From assembly GCF_002850745.1 (NCBI RefSeq), contig NZ_KZ559474.1, positions 112,029-176,028 on the forward strand: a stretch of DNA of 64,000 bases, in the 5' to 3' direction. Shown piece after piece: positions 16,371-25,473 of this stretch. The notes beneath the pieces were generated by a model. That model searched no databases and was not told the DNA's origin. It saw nothing but the letters and a program-made list of their open reading frames with translations. Origin of the DNA: Nonomuraea indica (GTDB lineage: Bacteria > Actinomycetota > Actinomycetes > Streptosporangiales > Streptosporangiaceae). Positions within the stretch are counted from its first letter, which is position 1. Each line of letters begins with the position of its first letter. A program made the position numbers and the translations under genes.

Positions 16371-17354
16371 TCAGGCGTCGTTGAGCATCGGCCCCGGCCG
16401 CCGGCGGAACAACGTCACCCACCTGCCGTAGGGGCCCGTCGCCTGCCCCGCGACCCGGGTCGCGGAGACCTCGGTGCCGGACTCCTCCGCGGCCGCGGCC
16501 GCCGCAAGGTAAATCGGTTGCAGTCCTTCGCCACGCCCAGGACGCGGCTCGGGCCACAACCCCAACGCAGTGCATACAGAAGGTAGCACCGCGTAAGCGG
16601 CCTGTGCGTAACCTCGGTCAGATGGATGGAAACGATCCGGTCCGAACATCTCTGCGGGGTTTGTGTCGAATTCGGGCCCGAGAAGGTCGGCGAAGGCGAC
16701 CGTCCGGCCGCCCGCGTCGACCACCGCGACCGTCTGGGCCGCGGCGAGCTGGCGGCTCCAGCGCCGGGTGACCCAGCGCAGCGGCTGGGCGATGGGCCGC
16801 ACCGTGCCCAGGTCGGGACACGTGCCGACCACCACCTCCGCGCCCGCCTCGCGCAACCGGCGCACCGCCTTGACCAGGTGGCGCACCGCCGCCGCCGGCG
16901 GGGTCTGGGTGACCACGTCGTTCGCGCCGACGAAGATGACGGCCACGTCGGGCCGCATCGGCAGCGCCTGGTCCACCTGCTCGCCCAGCTCGGCCGAGGC
17001 CGCCCCCGACCGGCCGAGGACGCGCAGCCGCACCGGGCGCTCGGCGAGAGCCGCCAGGCCGTTGGCGATCAGCACGGCGGGCGTCCGGTCGGGCGCGCTC
17101 GCGCCCAGGCCGACGGAGGTGGAGTCGCCCAGCATGACCAGGGTCAGCGGCTCGCCGGGGAAGTCGCCGTACACGCCGTCGGACGGCGGGCCGTCGAGGC
17201 CGTGCGGCTGCCCGATCACCTTGCGGGCGACCAGGCTCTCGACGATGAGCAGCCCGTACGCCGTGGCCCCCAGGGCCGTCAGGCCGCCGCCGCCCAGCGC
17301 CGCCGCGATGGCGATCCTGCGGGCGGCGCGCGCCGCGCCCGGCGCCCAGACCAT
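16371..17354 (-). CDS. SGNH/GDSL-family hydrolase, membrane-anchored or secreted
   Basis: A 327-residue esterase-like protein. An N-terminal hydrophobic segment (about 12-38) is a signal anchor. Block I is VMLGDSTSVGLG (catalytic Ser), block III FVGANDVV (oxyanion Asn) and block V DRFHPSDRGYAQAA (Asp and His). The substrate is unknown; family members deacylate lipids or glycans. The position beside cbs is conserved in other actinobacteria. The Ala-rich C-terminus ends with RRRPGPMLNDA. Confidence 0.88.
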   Translation of the reverse strand: MVWAPGAARAARRIAIAAALGGGGLTALGATAYGLLIVESLVARKVIGQPHGLDGPPSDGVYGDFPGEPLTLVMLGDSTSVGLGASAPDRTPAVLIANGLAALAERPVRLRVLGRSGAASAELGEQVDQALPMRPDVAVIFVGANDVVTQTPPAAAVRHLVKAVRRLREAGAEVVVGTCPDLGTVRPIAQPLRWVTRRWSRQLAAAQTVAVVDAGGRTVAFADLLGPEFDTNPAEMFGPDRFHPSDRGYAQAAYAVLPSVCTALGLWPEPRPGRGEGLQPIYLAAAAAAEESGTEVSATRVAGQATGPYGRWVTLFRRRPGPMLNDA

Positions 17355-17483
17355 GCGATGCCCCCCTCGTGCGAACTCGGCGGTAGCGTTTGCTTGAAGA
17401 AACTAGCCGAGCGCCCGCCACCCCCATCGGCCCTCGGCGTCGAGCTAGCTGACCAAGCTTTGGCAAAGAAGGTGAACACCTCG

Positions 17484-18854
17484 GTGCGCGTACATGATTC
17501 CCTGGTCGAGCTCATGGGCAACACTCCGCTCGTCAGGCTGCACAAGGTTTCGGCGGAAGTGCCCGCCCAGGTGCTCGCCAAGGTCGAGTACTTCAACCCC
17601 GGCGGCTCGGTGAAGGACCGCATCGCCGTCCGCATGATCGAGGCGGCCGAGGCGTCCGGCAAGCTGCGCCCCGGCGGCGTCATCGTCGAGCCGACGTCCG
17701 GCAACACCGGGGTCGGCCTGGCCATCGTGGCCCAGCAGAAGGGCTACCGCTGCGTCTTCGTGGTGCCCGACAAGGTCGCCCAGGACAAGATCTCCGTGCT
17801 CCGCGCGTACGGCGCCGACGTGGTCGTCTGCCCGACCGCGGTGGCGCCCGACCACCCCGAGTCCTACTACTCGGTCTCCGACCGGCTGGCCCGGGAGATC
17901 CCCAACGCCTGGAAGCCCGACCAGTACTCCAACGTCGACAACCCCGAGTCCCACTACCACTCGACGGGGCCCGAGCTGTGGGAGCAGACTGAGGGCCGCA
18001 TCACCCACTTCGTCGCGGGCATCGGCACCGGCGGCACGATCAGCGGCACCGGCCGCTACCTCAAGGAGGTCTCCGGCGGCCGGGTGAAGATCATCGGAGC
18101 CGACCCGGAGGGCTCGGTCTACTCGGGCGGCACCGGCAGGCCCTACCTGGTGGAGGGGGTCGGCGAGGACATCTGGCCGGCCACGTACGACACCACGATC
18201 TGCGACGAGATCATCGCGGTGTCCGACAAGGACTCCTTCACCATGACCCGCCGCCTCGCCCGCGAGGAGGGGCTGCTCGTGGGCGGCTCGTGCGGCATGG
18301 CCGTGGTGGCCGCGCTGCGGGTGGCGGCCCAGGCCGGGCCCGACGACGTGGTCGTGGTGCTGCTGCCCGACGGCGGCCGCGGCTACCTGTCGAAGATCTT
18401 CAACGACGACTGGATGGCCGACTACGGCTTCCTCACCGAGTCCTCCGAGGAGGGCCTGGTCGGCGACGTGCTGGCGCGCAAGGGCGCCGGGCTGCCCGAG
18501 TTCGTGCACGCCCACCCGCACGAGTCGGTCGGCACCGCCATCTCGATCATGCGCGAGTACTCGGTGTCGCAGCTCCCCGTGATGAAGGAGGAGCCGCCGG
18601 TCATGGCCGCCGAAGTGGTCGGCTCGATCGTCGAGCGTGACCTGCTGGAGGCGCTCTACCACGGCAAGCTGTCGTCCGACGACCCGATCGCCGACCACAT
18701 GTCGCCGCCCCTGCCGACGATCGGCAGCGGCGAGCCGGTGGCCCGCGCGGTGGAGGCGCTGGAGAAGGCCGACGCGGCGGTGGTGCTGGAGGACGGCAAG
18801 CCCGCCGGGATGATCACCCGGCAGGACCTGCTCGGCTTCCTGGCCAACCACTAG
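17484..18854 (+). CDS. cbs: Cystathionine beta-synthase
   Basis: A PLP-dependent enzyme that joins serine and homocysteine to give cystathionine (reverse transsulfuration). It has 456 residues: a fold-type II catalytic domain (1-about 320) with the PLP lysine in NPGGSVKDRIA, EPTSGNTGVGLA, the phosphate loop GIGTGGTISGTG, and two C-terminal CBS domains (about 335-456), which bind adenosyl ligands in relatives. GTG 17484 (VRVHDSLVEL) matches family N-termini. GAAGG lies about 11 bases upstream; GTG 17472 is an alternative. It is divergent from the SGNH gene. metB, 6.6 kb away, completes the pathway. Confidence 0.93.
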   Translation: MRVHDSLVELMGNTPLVRLHKVSAEVPAQVLAKVEYFNPGGSVKDRIAVRMIEAAEASGKLRPGGVIVEPTSGNTGVGLAIVAQQKGYRCVFVVPDKVAQDKISVLRAYGADVVVCPTAVAPDHPESYYSVSDRLAREIPNAWKPDQYSNVDNPESHYHSTGPELWEQTEGRITHFVAGIGTGGTISGTGRYLKEVSGGRVKIIGADPEGSVYSGGTGRPYLVEGVGEDIWPATYDTTICDEIIAVSDKDSFTMTRRLAREEGLLVGGSCGMAVVAALRVAAQAGPDDVVVVLLPDGGRGYLSKIFNDDWMADYGFLTESSEEGLVGDVLARKGAGLPEFVHAHPHESVGTAISIMREYSVSQLPVMKEEPPVMAAEVVGSIVERDLLEALYHGKLSSDDPIADHMSPPLPTIGSGEPVARAVEALEKADAAVVLEDGKPAGMITRQDLLGFLANH

Positions 18855-18877
18855 CCCGGCCCGGACGGGAGCCCTCG

Positions 18878-19879
18878 ATGACACGCTACGGAGCGCAGTT
18901 CGGCCCCGACATCACCTTCCTCGGGGTGGACCGGTGCGACCTGGACGACCCGGCGTCCTATGCCGGCGCCGACGTGGTCATCGTCGGCGCGCCGTTCGAC
19001 GGCGGCACGTCGCACCGGCCCGGCGCGCGGTTCGGGCCGACGGCGATCCGCCAGACCTGCTACCTGCCGCAGGACGGCTCCCGCCCGCACCTGGCGCTGC
19101 GGGTCGACGCGCTGCGCGACATCCGCGTGGTCGACGCGGGCGACGTGGAGATGTACTCCGGCGACGTCGAACGCTCCATCGGCGCGCTGGAGGAGGCCGT
19201 CCACGCGGTGGCGTCGTCGGGCGCCGTGCCGCTGGTCCTGGGCGGCGACCACACGATCGCGCTGCCCGACGCGACGGGCGTGGCGCGCCACCACGGCTAC
19301 GGCAACGTGTCGATGCTGCACTTCGACGCGCACGCCGACACCGGCCACATCGAGTTCGGCTCCCTGTACGGGCACGGCCAGCCGATGCGCAGGCTGATCG
19401 AGTCCGGCGCGCTGCGCGGTGACCGGTTCCTGCAGATCGGCCTGCGCGGCTACTGGCCGGGGCCGGAGACCCTCGCGTGGATGGCCGCCCAGGACATGCG
19501 GTCGTTCGAGATGACCGAGATCGGCAGGCGGGGCCTCGACGACTGCCTGGACGAGGCGTTCGCCCTCGCCACCGACGGGTGCGAGGGCGTCTTCCTGTCC
19601 GTCGACGTGGACGTCTGCGACCCCGGGCACGCCCCGGGCACCGGCACCCCGGAGCCCGGCGGGTTGTCCGCCCGCCAGCTCCTCGACTCGGTGCGCCGGA
19701 TCTGCCTGGAGCTCCCGGTGGTCGGCATCGACATCGTGGAGGTCGCCCCGCCGTACGACCACGCCGACATCACCGCCTACCTGGCCAACCGGGTGGCCCT
19801 GGAGGCGCTGTCGGGCATCGCCGCCCGTCGCAAGGGCGTCACGCACGACCCGGCGGGGCCGCTGCTGGAGGGGCGGTGA
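18878..19879 (+). CDS. Agmatinase / ureohydrolase family enzyme
   Basis: A 333-residue binuclear Mn hydrolase that releases urea from a guanidino compound. Metal-binding motifs are intact: GGDHTIALP, MLHFDAHADTGH and SVDVDVCDPGHAPGTGTPEPGG. The length and the GAPFDGGTSHRPGARFGP segment fit agmatinase-type enzymes. Guanidinobutyrase or guanidinopropionase activity is possible, because close homologues differ in substrate. It begins 23 bp after cbs on the same strand and may be co-transcribed. Confidence 0.88.
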   Translation: MTRYGAQFGPDITFLGVDRCDLDDPASYAGADVVIVGAPFDGGTSHRPGARFGPTAIRQTCYLPQDGSRPHLALRVDALRDIRVVDAGDVEMYSGDVERSIGALEEAVHAVASSGAVPLVLGGDHTIALPDATGVARHHGYGNVSMLHFDAHADTGHIEFGSLYGHGQPMRRLIESGALRGDRFLQIGLRGYWPGPETLAWMAAQDMRSFEMTEIGRRGLDDCLDEAFALATDGCEGVFLSVDVDVCDPGHAPGTGTPEPGGLSARQLLDSVRRICLELPVVGIDIVEVAPPYDHADITAYLANRVALEALSGIAARRKGVTHDPAGPLLEGR

Positions 19880-19885
19880 CGCGGG

Positions 19886-20746
19886 TCAGGGCTTCCTGAT
19901 CGACTCGATCACCGTGCCGAGCCCCTCCTGGCCGCGCCCCTCGGCGTCGGCGCGCTCGAACAGCGCCTTGAGCGCGCCCGGCACGGTGGTCTCCAGCCCG
20001 GCGTCCGCGAGCGCGTGCACGGCGTGGCCCAGCCCGACGGCCTGCATGTGCAGGGTGTTGAGGTCACCCGGGTAGACCCCGGCCTCGAACTCCTCGGCCA
20101 GGATCTTGGCGAAGCCCATCGGGCCGTCGCCGCCGAGCCCGGCGAACGTCTCCTGGGCGTACGGCATGAACGTCGTCGGCTTGACCCCGGCGGTGCCGAG
20201 CAGCGCCACGGCGTGCATGTAGCTGGTGAGGCTGGACCAGAAGACCAGCAGCTGGGCCTGGTAGTAGAGCATCGCCAGGCCCTCGTCGGCGCCCATGTAG
20301 TGGACCTCCGACAGCGCCTTCAGCGTCTCGGCGTGCCGCTCCACGACCTCTTGAGGGCCGCTGTAGAAGGTGTAGGCGCCCGGCTGTCCGATGCCCGGCG
20401 GCGGCACCATGATCCCGCCGGTGACGAGCACGCCGCCCCGCCCGGCCACCCAGCGGGCCGCCGCGCGCAGCTCCTCGGGCGTGCCGGAGCTGAGGTTGAC
20501 GACCACCTTGCCGTCGAGGCGCAGCTCGCCGAAGCTGTCGTACATCGCCTGGTAGCCGATCTGGCTGACCACCAGCAGCTCGCTCGGCCCGACGGGCGTG
20601 GCGGCGAGCGCGGCCCCCTTCGCCACGAGCGGCTCGGCCTTGCTCGCCGTGCGGTTCCACACGGTCACGTCATGTCCGGCCTTGAGGAACGTCTCGGCCA
20701 TCGTCGCACCCATCGGCCCCAGGCCGATCACTGTCACATCCGTCAT
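19886..20746 (-). CDS. NAD(P)-dependent oxidoreductase, imine-reductase / 3-hydroxyisobutyrate dehydrogenase-like
   Basis: A 286-residue protein. The N-terminal Rossmann fold has GLGPMGATMAETFLKAGH and WNRT (the arginine suggests NADPH). The C-terminal helical domain carries the all-alpha dimerisation fold. The usual beta-hydroxyacid lysine position is not clearly conserved, and the sequence resembles imine-reductase-like proteins, so the reaction is uncertain. It is divergent from an AfsR-like regulator; the 62-bp spacer contains three direct repeats, so that regulator may control this gene. Confidence 0.8.
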   Translation of the reverse strand: MTDVTVIGLGPMGATMAETFLKAGHDVTVWNRTASKAEPLVAKGAALAATPVGPSELLVVSQIGYQAMYDSFGELRLDGKVVVNLSSGTPEELRAAARWVAGRGGVLVTGGIMVPPPGIGQPGAYTFYSGPQEVVERHAETLKALSEVHYMGADEGLAMLYYQAQLLVFWSSLTSYMHAVALLGTAGVKPTTFMPYAQETFAGLGGDGPMGFAKILAEEFEAGVYPGDLNTLHMQAVGLGHAVHALADAGLETTVPGALKALFERADAEGRGQEGLGTVIESIRKP

Positions 20747-20768
20747 GGCTCCACCTTCCGGCCGGCCG

Positions 20769-20796
20769 CTACGGAAATTCTGCGGACCCGCTACGG
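20769..20796. promoter_or_regulatory. Three 11-bp-spaced direct repeats, candidate SARP binding site
   Basis: CTACGG (20769-20774), CTGCGG (20780-20785) and CTACGG (20791-20796) recur with exact 11-bp periodicity between the oxidoreductase and the SARP-type gene. SARPs bind heptameric direct repeats at 11-bp spacing. Confidence 0.65.
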
Positions 20797-20808
20797 GTTG
20801 GTCGTGGT

Positions 20809-23800
20809 GTGGTGCGATTCGGAGTGCTCGGCCCGCTGGAGGTGCGGACGGATGACGGAGATCCCGTCCCGGTCGGCGAGCCGAAGGTCCGCGCGCTGCT
20901 GGCCGACCTCCTCGCGCACGGGGGCGGCCCGGTCCCGGCCGACCGGCTGATCGACGACCTGTGGGGCGGACGGCCCTCGCGCAACCCCCTGGGCACCCTG
21001 CAGGCGCGCGTCTCCCAGCTCCGCCGCGCCCTCGGCGACCCCGCCCTGGTCGCGCACGGCCCGGCCGGCTACCGGCTGGCGGACCACTGGTCCGACGCCC
21101 GCCGCTTCGACGAGCTGCTCGCCCGGCGATCGGGCGACCCGCGCGAGCGGATGGCCCGGCTCGACGAGGCGCTGGCGCTGTGGCGCGGCCCCGCCTTCGC
21201 CGATTTCGCCGACGCCGACTTCGCCCGCGCCGAGCGGACGCGTCTGGAGCAGGCGCGGCTGGACGCCCTCGAAGAGCAGGCGGAGCTGCGGCTCGCGCTC
21301 GGCGAGGACGTCGACCTGGCCGGCCTCGTGGCGGCGCACCCGCTGCGCGAACGGCTGCACGGGCTCCACATGAAGGCCCTCTACCGGGGCGGCCGGCAGG
21401 GCGAGGCGCTGGCGGTCTACACCGCGCTGCGCGAGCGGCTGGCCGAGGAGCTGGGGGTGGACCCGTCGCCGGAGCTGGCCGCGCTGCACGCGGCCGTCCT
21501 GCGCCACGACCCCGGGCTCGCCGGCCGGCGCCCCGCGCCCGCCAACCTGCCCGCGGCCCTCAGCGCCCTCGTCGGGCGGCAGGAGGAGCTGGCCACGCTC
21601 CGCGAGCTGCTCGCCTCGGCGCGCCTGGTCACGCTCACGGGCCCGGGCGGCGTGGGCAAGACCAGCCTGGCCCTGGAGGCCGCCCGCGCGGCCCTGGACG
21701 GCTCCGGGGGCCCGGGGGAGGGGTTCCCCGACGGGGTGTGGCTCGTGGAACTGGCCGGGGGCTGCGAGGCGGCGCAGGCCGTGGCGGCCGTCCTGGGCGT
21801 CCGCGACGACGGGGCCGGCCCGTTGCCGCCGAGGCTGGCCGCCGCCCTGGCCGAGCGCCGCATGCTGCTCGTCCTCGACAACTGCGAGCACCTGGTCGAG
21901 GAGACGGCCGCGCTGGTCACCCCGCTGCTGCGGGCCGCCCCGCACCTGCGGGTGCTGGCCACCAGCCAGGAGCCGCTGGGCGTCACCGGCGAGCATGTGC
22001 TGCCCGTGGCCCCGCTGGCCGAGCCCGAGGCGGTCCGGCTGTTCACCACGCGGGCCGGGATCGGGGCGGACGAGCACGTCGCGACCGTCGTCCGCCGCCT
22101 GGACGGCATCCCGCTCGCCCTGGAGCTGGCCGCCACGCGGGTGCGCGCCCTCGGCGTGCGCGGGCTCGCCGAACGGCTCGACGACCGGTTCAGGCTGCTC
22201 AACGCCGGCGCGCGCGACGCCCCGCCCCGGCAGCGCACGCTCCGGGCGACGATCGACTGGAGCTGGGGCCTGCTCACCGACCCGGAGCGGGTCGTGCTGC
22301 GGCGGCTGGCCGCGCACGCCGACGGCTGCACGCTGGAGGCGGCCGAGGAGGTGTGCGCCGAGCCGGGTGTGGACGTCTTCGAGACGGTGGCCAGGCTGGT
22401 GGACCGGTCGCTGGTCGTGGTGGCGCCCGGGCCGAGATACCGGCTGCTGGAGTCGGTGGCCGCCTACTGCGCCGAACGGCTCGCCGAGGCCGGGGAGCAG
22501 GAGACGATCAGGGAACGGCACGCGCGCCACTACACCGAGCTGGCCGAACGGGCCGACCTGCGCGGCCCCGGCCAGCTCGCATGGCTGCGGCGGCTCGACG
22601 CCGAAGCCGCCAACCTGCGCCTCGCCCTGGCCGGTCCCGAGCCGCTGCGCCTGGCCAACGCCCTGGCCTGGTACTGGTACCTGCGCGGCAGGCTGGGGGA
22701 GGCGCGCAGGGCGCTGACGGCCGCCCTGGCCCACGGCGGGCCGCCGGCCGAGGCGGCCACGGCGTCGGTCTGGCTGGCCGGGATGACCGCGCTCACCGGC
22801 GAGCGGCCGCCGCTCGTCCACCACGCCGACCTCGACGAGCCGGGCCGCGCGCTGGCCGGCTGGTTCCTGACGCACGTCCGGTGGGCGTACGGCGACCACG
22901 AGGCGCACGAGGCGGCGGTGAACGGGGCGCTGACCGTGTTCGAGCGGCTGGGCGACCGGTGGGGGACCGCCGCGGCGCTGGCCCAGCGCGCCCGGCTCCG
23001 GCTCTTCCACGGCGACCTCGCGGCCATGCGGCGCGACGCCGAGCGCAGCCTCGCCCTGTTCACCGAGCTGGGCGACGCCTGGGGCCGGCTGGAGGCGATG
23101 GACAGCCTCGACCGGCTGGCCGAGATGCGCGGCGACTACGCCGAGGCGGCGCGGCTGCGCCAGGAGGAGCTCCGCCTGGCCGAACGGCTCGGCTTCGAGA
23201 CGGCGTTCAAGCTGTCCGGCCTGGGCCGCACCGCGCTGCTGGCGGGCGACTACGTCACGGCCGACGACTACCACGAGCGGGCCCGCCGGCTGGCCGTGGC
23301 GCAGTCGTACAAGTCGGCGGAGGAGCACGCCGTGCTCGGTCTGGCCCTGAGCGCCCGGCGGCAGGGTGACACCGAGCGCGCCGAGGCGCTCCTGACGCCC
23401 TGGCTCGGCTGGCTGCGCGAGGTGCGCGGGACGTCCGGCATCGCGCTCGTCATGGCCGAGCTGGGCTTCGCCGCCGAGCAGCGGGGCGACGCCGCGACGG
23501 CGCTGGCCAGGCAGCGGGCGGGCCACGAGGCGGCGCTGGCCACCGGCGACCCGCGGGGCATCGCGCTGGCGCTGGAGGGGCTGGCCGGCGCGGTGTCGCT
23601 GGCGGGCGAGCACGCCGAGGCGGCCCGGCTGCTCGGCGCGGCGGCGGCGGTCCGGCGGGCGGTGGGCACGCCGCTGGCCGCCGGGGAGAGCTTCGACGTC
23701 GAGCGGATCACCGCCCGCGTTCGCGGCGCGATCGGCGAGGCCGCCTGGGAGCGGGCGTACGCCTCAGGCGAGCGGGAACTCGGCGACCACTTCCCAGGCG

Positions 23801-23892
23801 CCTTCGGGGGACGGGCCCGCGTACAGGCGGCCGCCGAGCGCCTCCACCCGCTCGGCCATCCCGACCAGCCCGAAACCGCCGCCCAGCCGTGA
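20809..23892 (+). CDS. AfsR/SARP-type transcriptional activator with STAND ATPase and TPR-like repeats
   Basis: A 1027-residue regulator in AfsR order. Residues 1-about 90 are an OmpR-like winged helix (VRFGVLGPLEV; LGTLQARVSQLRRALGD). About 92-235 is the BTAD domain, ending ELGVDPSPELAALHAAVL. About 250-560 is a STAND/NB-ARC ATPase with Walker A GPGGVGKTSLALE, Walker B RMLLVLDNCEHL and ATSQEPLGVTGEHV. The remainder is TPR-like helical repeats. Start is GTG 20809 or 20812, with no strong ribosome binding site. The final 40 or so codons run antisense over the neighbouring kinase's 3' end. The target is unknown; the divergent oxidoreductase is the obvious candidate. Confidence 0.88.
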   Translation: MVRFGVLGPLEVRTDDGDPVPVGEPKVRALLADLLAHGGGPVPADRLIDDLWGGRPSRNPLGTLQARVSQLRRALGDPALVAHGPAGYRLADHWSDARRFDELLARRSGDPRERMARLDEALALWRGPAFADFADADFARAERTRLEQARLDALEEQAELRLALGEDVDLAGLVAAHPLRERLHGLHMKALYRGGRQGEALAVYTALRERLAEELGVDPSPELAALHAAVLRHDPGLAGRRPAPANLPAALSALVGRQEELATLRELLASARLVTLTGPGGVGKTSLALEAARAALDGSGGPGEGFPDGVWLVELAGGCEAAQAVAAVLGVRDDGAGPLPPRLAAALAERRMLLVLDNCEHLVEETAALVTPLLRAAPHLRVLATSQEPLGVTGEHVLPVAPLAEPEAVRLFTTRAGIGADEHVATVVRRLDGIPLALELAATRVRALGVRGLAERLDDRFRLLNAGARDAPPRQRTLRATIDWSWGLLTDPERVVLRRLAAHADGCTLEAAEEVCAEPGVDVFETVARLVDRSLVVVAPGPRYRLLESVAAYCAERLAEAGEQETIRERHARHYTELAERADLRGPGQLAWLRRLDAEAANLRLALAGPEPLRLANALAWYWYLRGRLGEARRALTAALAHGGPPAEAATASVWLAGMTALTGERPPLVHHADLDEPGRALAGWFLTHVRWAYGDHEAHEAAVNGALTVFERLGDRWGTAAALAQRARLRLFHGDLAAMRRDAERSLALFTELGDAWGRLEAMDSLDRLAEMRGDYAEAARLRQEELRLAERLGFETAFKLSGLGRTALLAGDYVTADDYHERARRLAVAQSYKSAEEHAVLGLALSARRQGDTERAEALLTPWLGWLREVRGTSGIALVMAELGFAAEQRGDAATALARQRAGHEAALATGDPRGIALALEGLAGAVSLAGEHAEAARLLGAAAAVRRAVGTPLAAGESFDVERITARVRGAIGEAAWERAYASGERELGDHFPGAFGGRARVQAAAERLHPLGHPDQPETAAQP

Positions 23893-24906
23893 CACCCGCG
23901 GGTCGGGCGCCGAGCCGTAGTTGCGCACCCGCAGCACCACCGACCGGTCGGACCGCCGCAGGGACGCCTCCACCCACGCCGTGCCCGGCGCGTGCTTGCG
24001 CACGTTGGTCAGCGACTCCTGCAGCACCCGGTGCAGCGTCGTCATCACCTCGGGGGGCGGGGTGGTGTCGTCGATGCCCTGCGCGATCTCGAAGGCCACG
24101 CGCGACCCGGTCTCCGCGAACCGCTCGGTCAGGTGGCGCAGGTCGGCCAGCGACGTGCCCGGCGTGCGGTCGGCCCGCTCCTCGGCCCGCAGCACGGTGA
24201 CCAGGCGCCGCATCGAGGTGAGCGCGTCGCCGCCGGCGGTGGCGATCGCGTCGAGGGCGGGGACCACGGCCTCGGGCTTCAGCTCCGCCACCGTGCGGGC
24301 CGCCTGGGCCTGCACGACGATGCCGGTGATGTGGTGGGCCACCAGGTCGTGCAGCTCGCGGGCCAGTTCGAGGCGCTCGGCCCGCCGTACGGAGTGGACG
24401 GCCTCGTTGCGGCGCTCCTGCTGGAAACGCAGGTAGCCGCCGACGCCCGCGGCCATCGACCAGCCGGCGAACAGGATGAACGAGAAGGCCACGCCGTTGC
24501 CGTAGTAGTCGCGGCCGATCCCCTCGGCCATGAGGACCGCCAGCGCCGCGACGGCGAACCCGGCGGCGCGCCGTACCGGCTGGACGTGGCGCAGCGCGCC
24601 GATGGTGAGCACGAGCAGCGAGCCCGTCTCCGACGAGCCGGGCACCCCGTTCACGGAGGACAGCGCGAGGACCAGCGAGGTGGCGAGCGAGACCGCGAGC
24701 ATGACCAGGAACCCCTGCACCCGGTAGCGACGCCGCAGCACCACGGCCACCATGCCCGCCACGCCCGCGACGGCCGCGCACCACTGCGGCCAGCCGAGGT
24801 TGGCCGCGATGGCCATGTCGACCAGCAGCATCATGCTCAGCCAGCCGAGCATGGCGATCTCGCTCAGCCTGCGGATCCAGTAGACGACGCGCTTGGACTC
24901 CCCCAC
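23764..24906 (-). CDS. Sensor histidine kinase (NarL/DesK type)
   Basis: A 380-residue kinase. The N-terminal half has about five or six membrane helices and no extracytoplasmic sensor domain. HisKA_3 is at about 185-255, with the phosphoacceptor in LARELHDLVAHHITGI. HATPase is at about 280-380, with the N box VLQESLTNVRKHA and G box GGGFGLVGMAERVEALGG. GTG 24906 is the only reasonable start in frame. No response regulator is adjacent, so it is an orphan here. Its 3' end overlaps the convergent SARP gene by 129 bp. Confidence 0.85.
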   Translation of the reverse strand: MGESKRVVYWIRRLSEIAMLGWLSMMLLVDMAIAANLGWPQWCAAVAGVAGMVAVVLRRRYRVQGFLVMLAVSLATSLVLALSSVNGVPGSSETGSLLVLTIGALRHVQPVRRAAGFAVAALAVLMAEGIGRDYYGNGVAFSFILFAGWSMAAGVGGYLRFQQERRNEAVHSVRRAERLELARELHDLVAHHITGIVVQAQAARTVAELKPEAVVPALDAIATAGGDALTSMRRLVTVLRAEERADRTPGTSLADLRHLTERFAETGSRVAFEIAQGIDDTTPPPEVMTTLHRVLQESLTNVRKHAPGTAWVEASLRRSDRSVVLRVRNYGSAPDPRVSRLGGGFGLVGMAERVEALGGRLYAGPSPEGAWEVVAEFPLA

Positions 24907-25044
24907 GCGCCACAGCCTAGGCCGGAAGTCGTAAGGGCCGGATCGACCGATCGGCCGAGGGCTTCCGGTGCGGACCGGCCCTTCAGCGGAGGCGCGGGGC
25001 GGGGCCGCTCGCCGATGCTGGGAGACGTCGGAAGGGGAACGGCC

Positions 25045-25326
25045 ATGGTGGTCATCGGATTCACGCTGCTGGGTGTCGGGCTGGTCGTCGGGCTGCTGCT
25101 CGCGCTGGCGGACCCCGTGCTGCTGTCGCGCATCAACGGGGAGCCGGCGGAGGGCGCCAGCGGGCGCCGCATCGACGCCCCCCGGGTGCGGGCGCCGCGC
25201 GAGGCCGCCGTGGCCGACGCCGTGGCCGGTGCCGGGGGGAGCACCGCGCGGAGCGCCGCCTCTGGCGCCGTGGTGCGGCTGGCGGACCGGGTCCGCGACG
25301 AGCGCCCCGCGCCCCGCGCCGCCTGA
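25045..25326 (+). CDS. Small membrane protein of unknown function
   Basis: Ninety-three residues. ATG 25045 follows GAAGGGG by 7 bases. One membrane helix opens the protein (MVVIGFTLLGVGLVVGLLLALADP), followed by a polar, Ala/Arg-rich tail with no recognised motif. It is transcribed divergently from the histidine kinase; the spacer is about 140 bp. The coding call rests on the ribosome binding site and the helix only. Confidence 0.55.
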   Translation: MVVIGFTLLGVGLVVGLLLALADPVLLSRINGEPAEGASGRRIDAPRVRAPREAAVADAVAGAGGSTARSAASGAVVRLADRVRDERPAPRAA

Positions 25327-25473
25327 GCTGCGGAAACGTCCGGCCCGAAGAGATCCGGGCCCGTGCCGTTGACAGGGGGCACGGGCCCGGCGGGCGCGGT
25401 GGGAGACTCGCGCCCGGTCGGCCCGCGATCCGTTGGGGAACGGGTCGCGGGCCGCTTCCGTTACCGTGGCCGT

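Noticed and set aside
13693..16431. 912-codon plus-strand ORF across the thiolase and propeller genes
   Set aside because: Antisense to two well-supported minus-strand genes; composition is typical of a GC-driven open frame.
20791..23613. 940-codon minus-strand ORF opposite the SARP gene
   Set aside because: Shadow of a high-GC gene. The plus strand has clear AfsR domains; the antisense product is low-complexity Arg/Gln/Pro without motifs.
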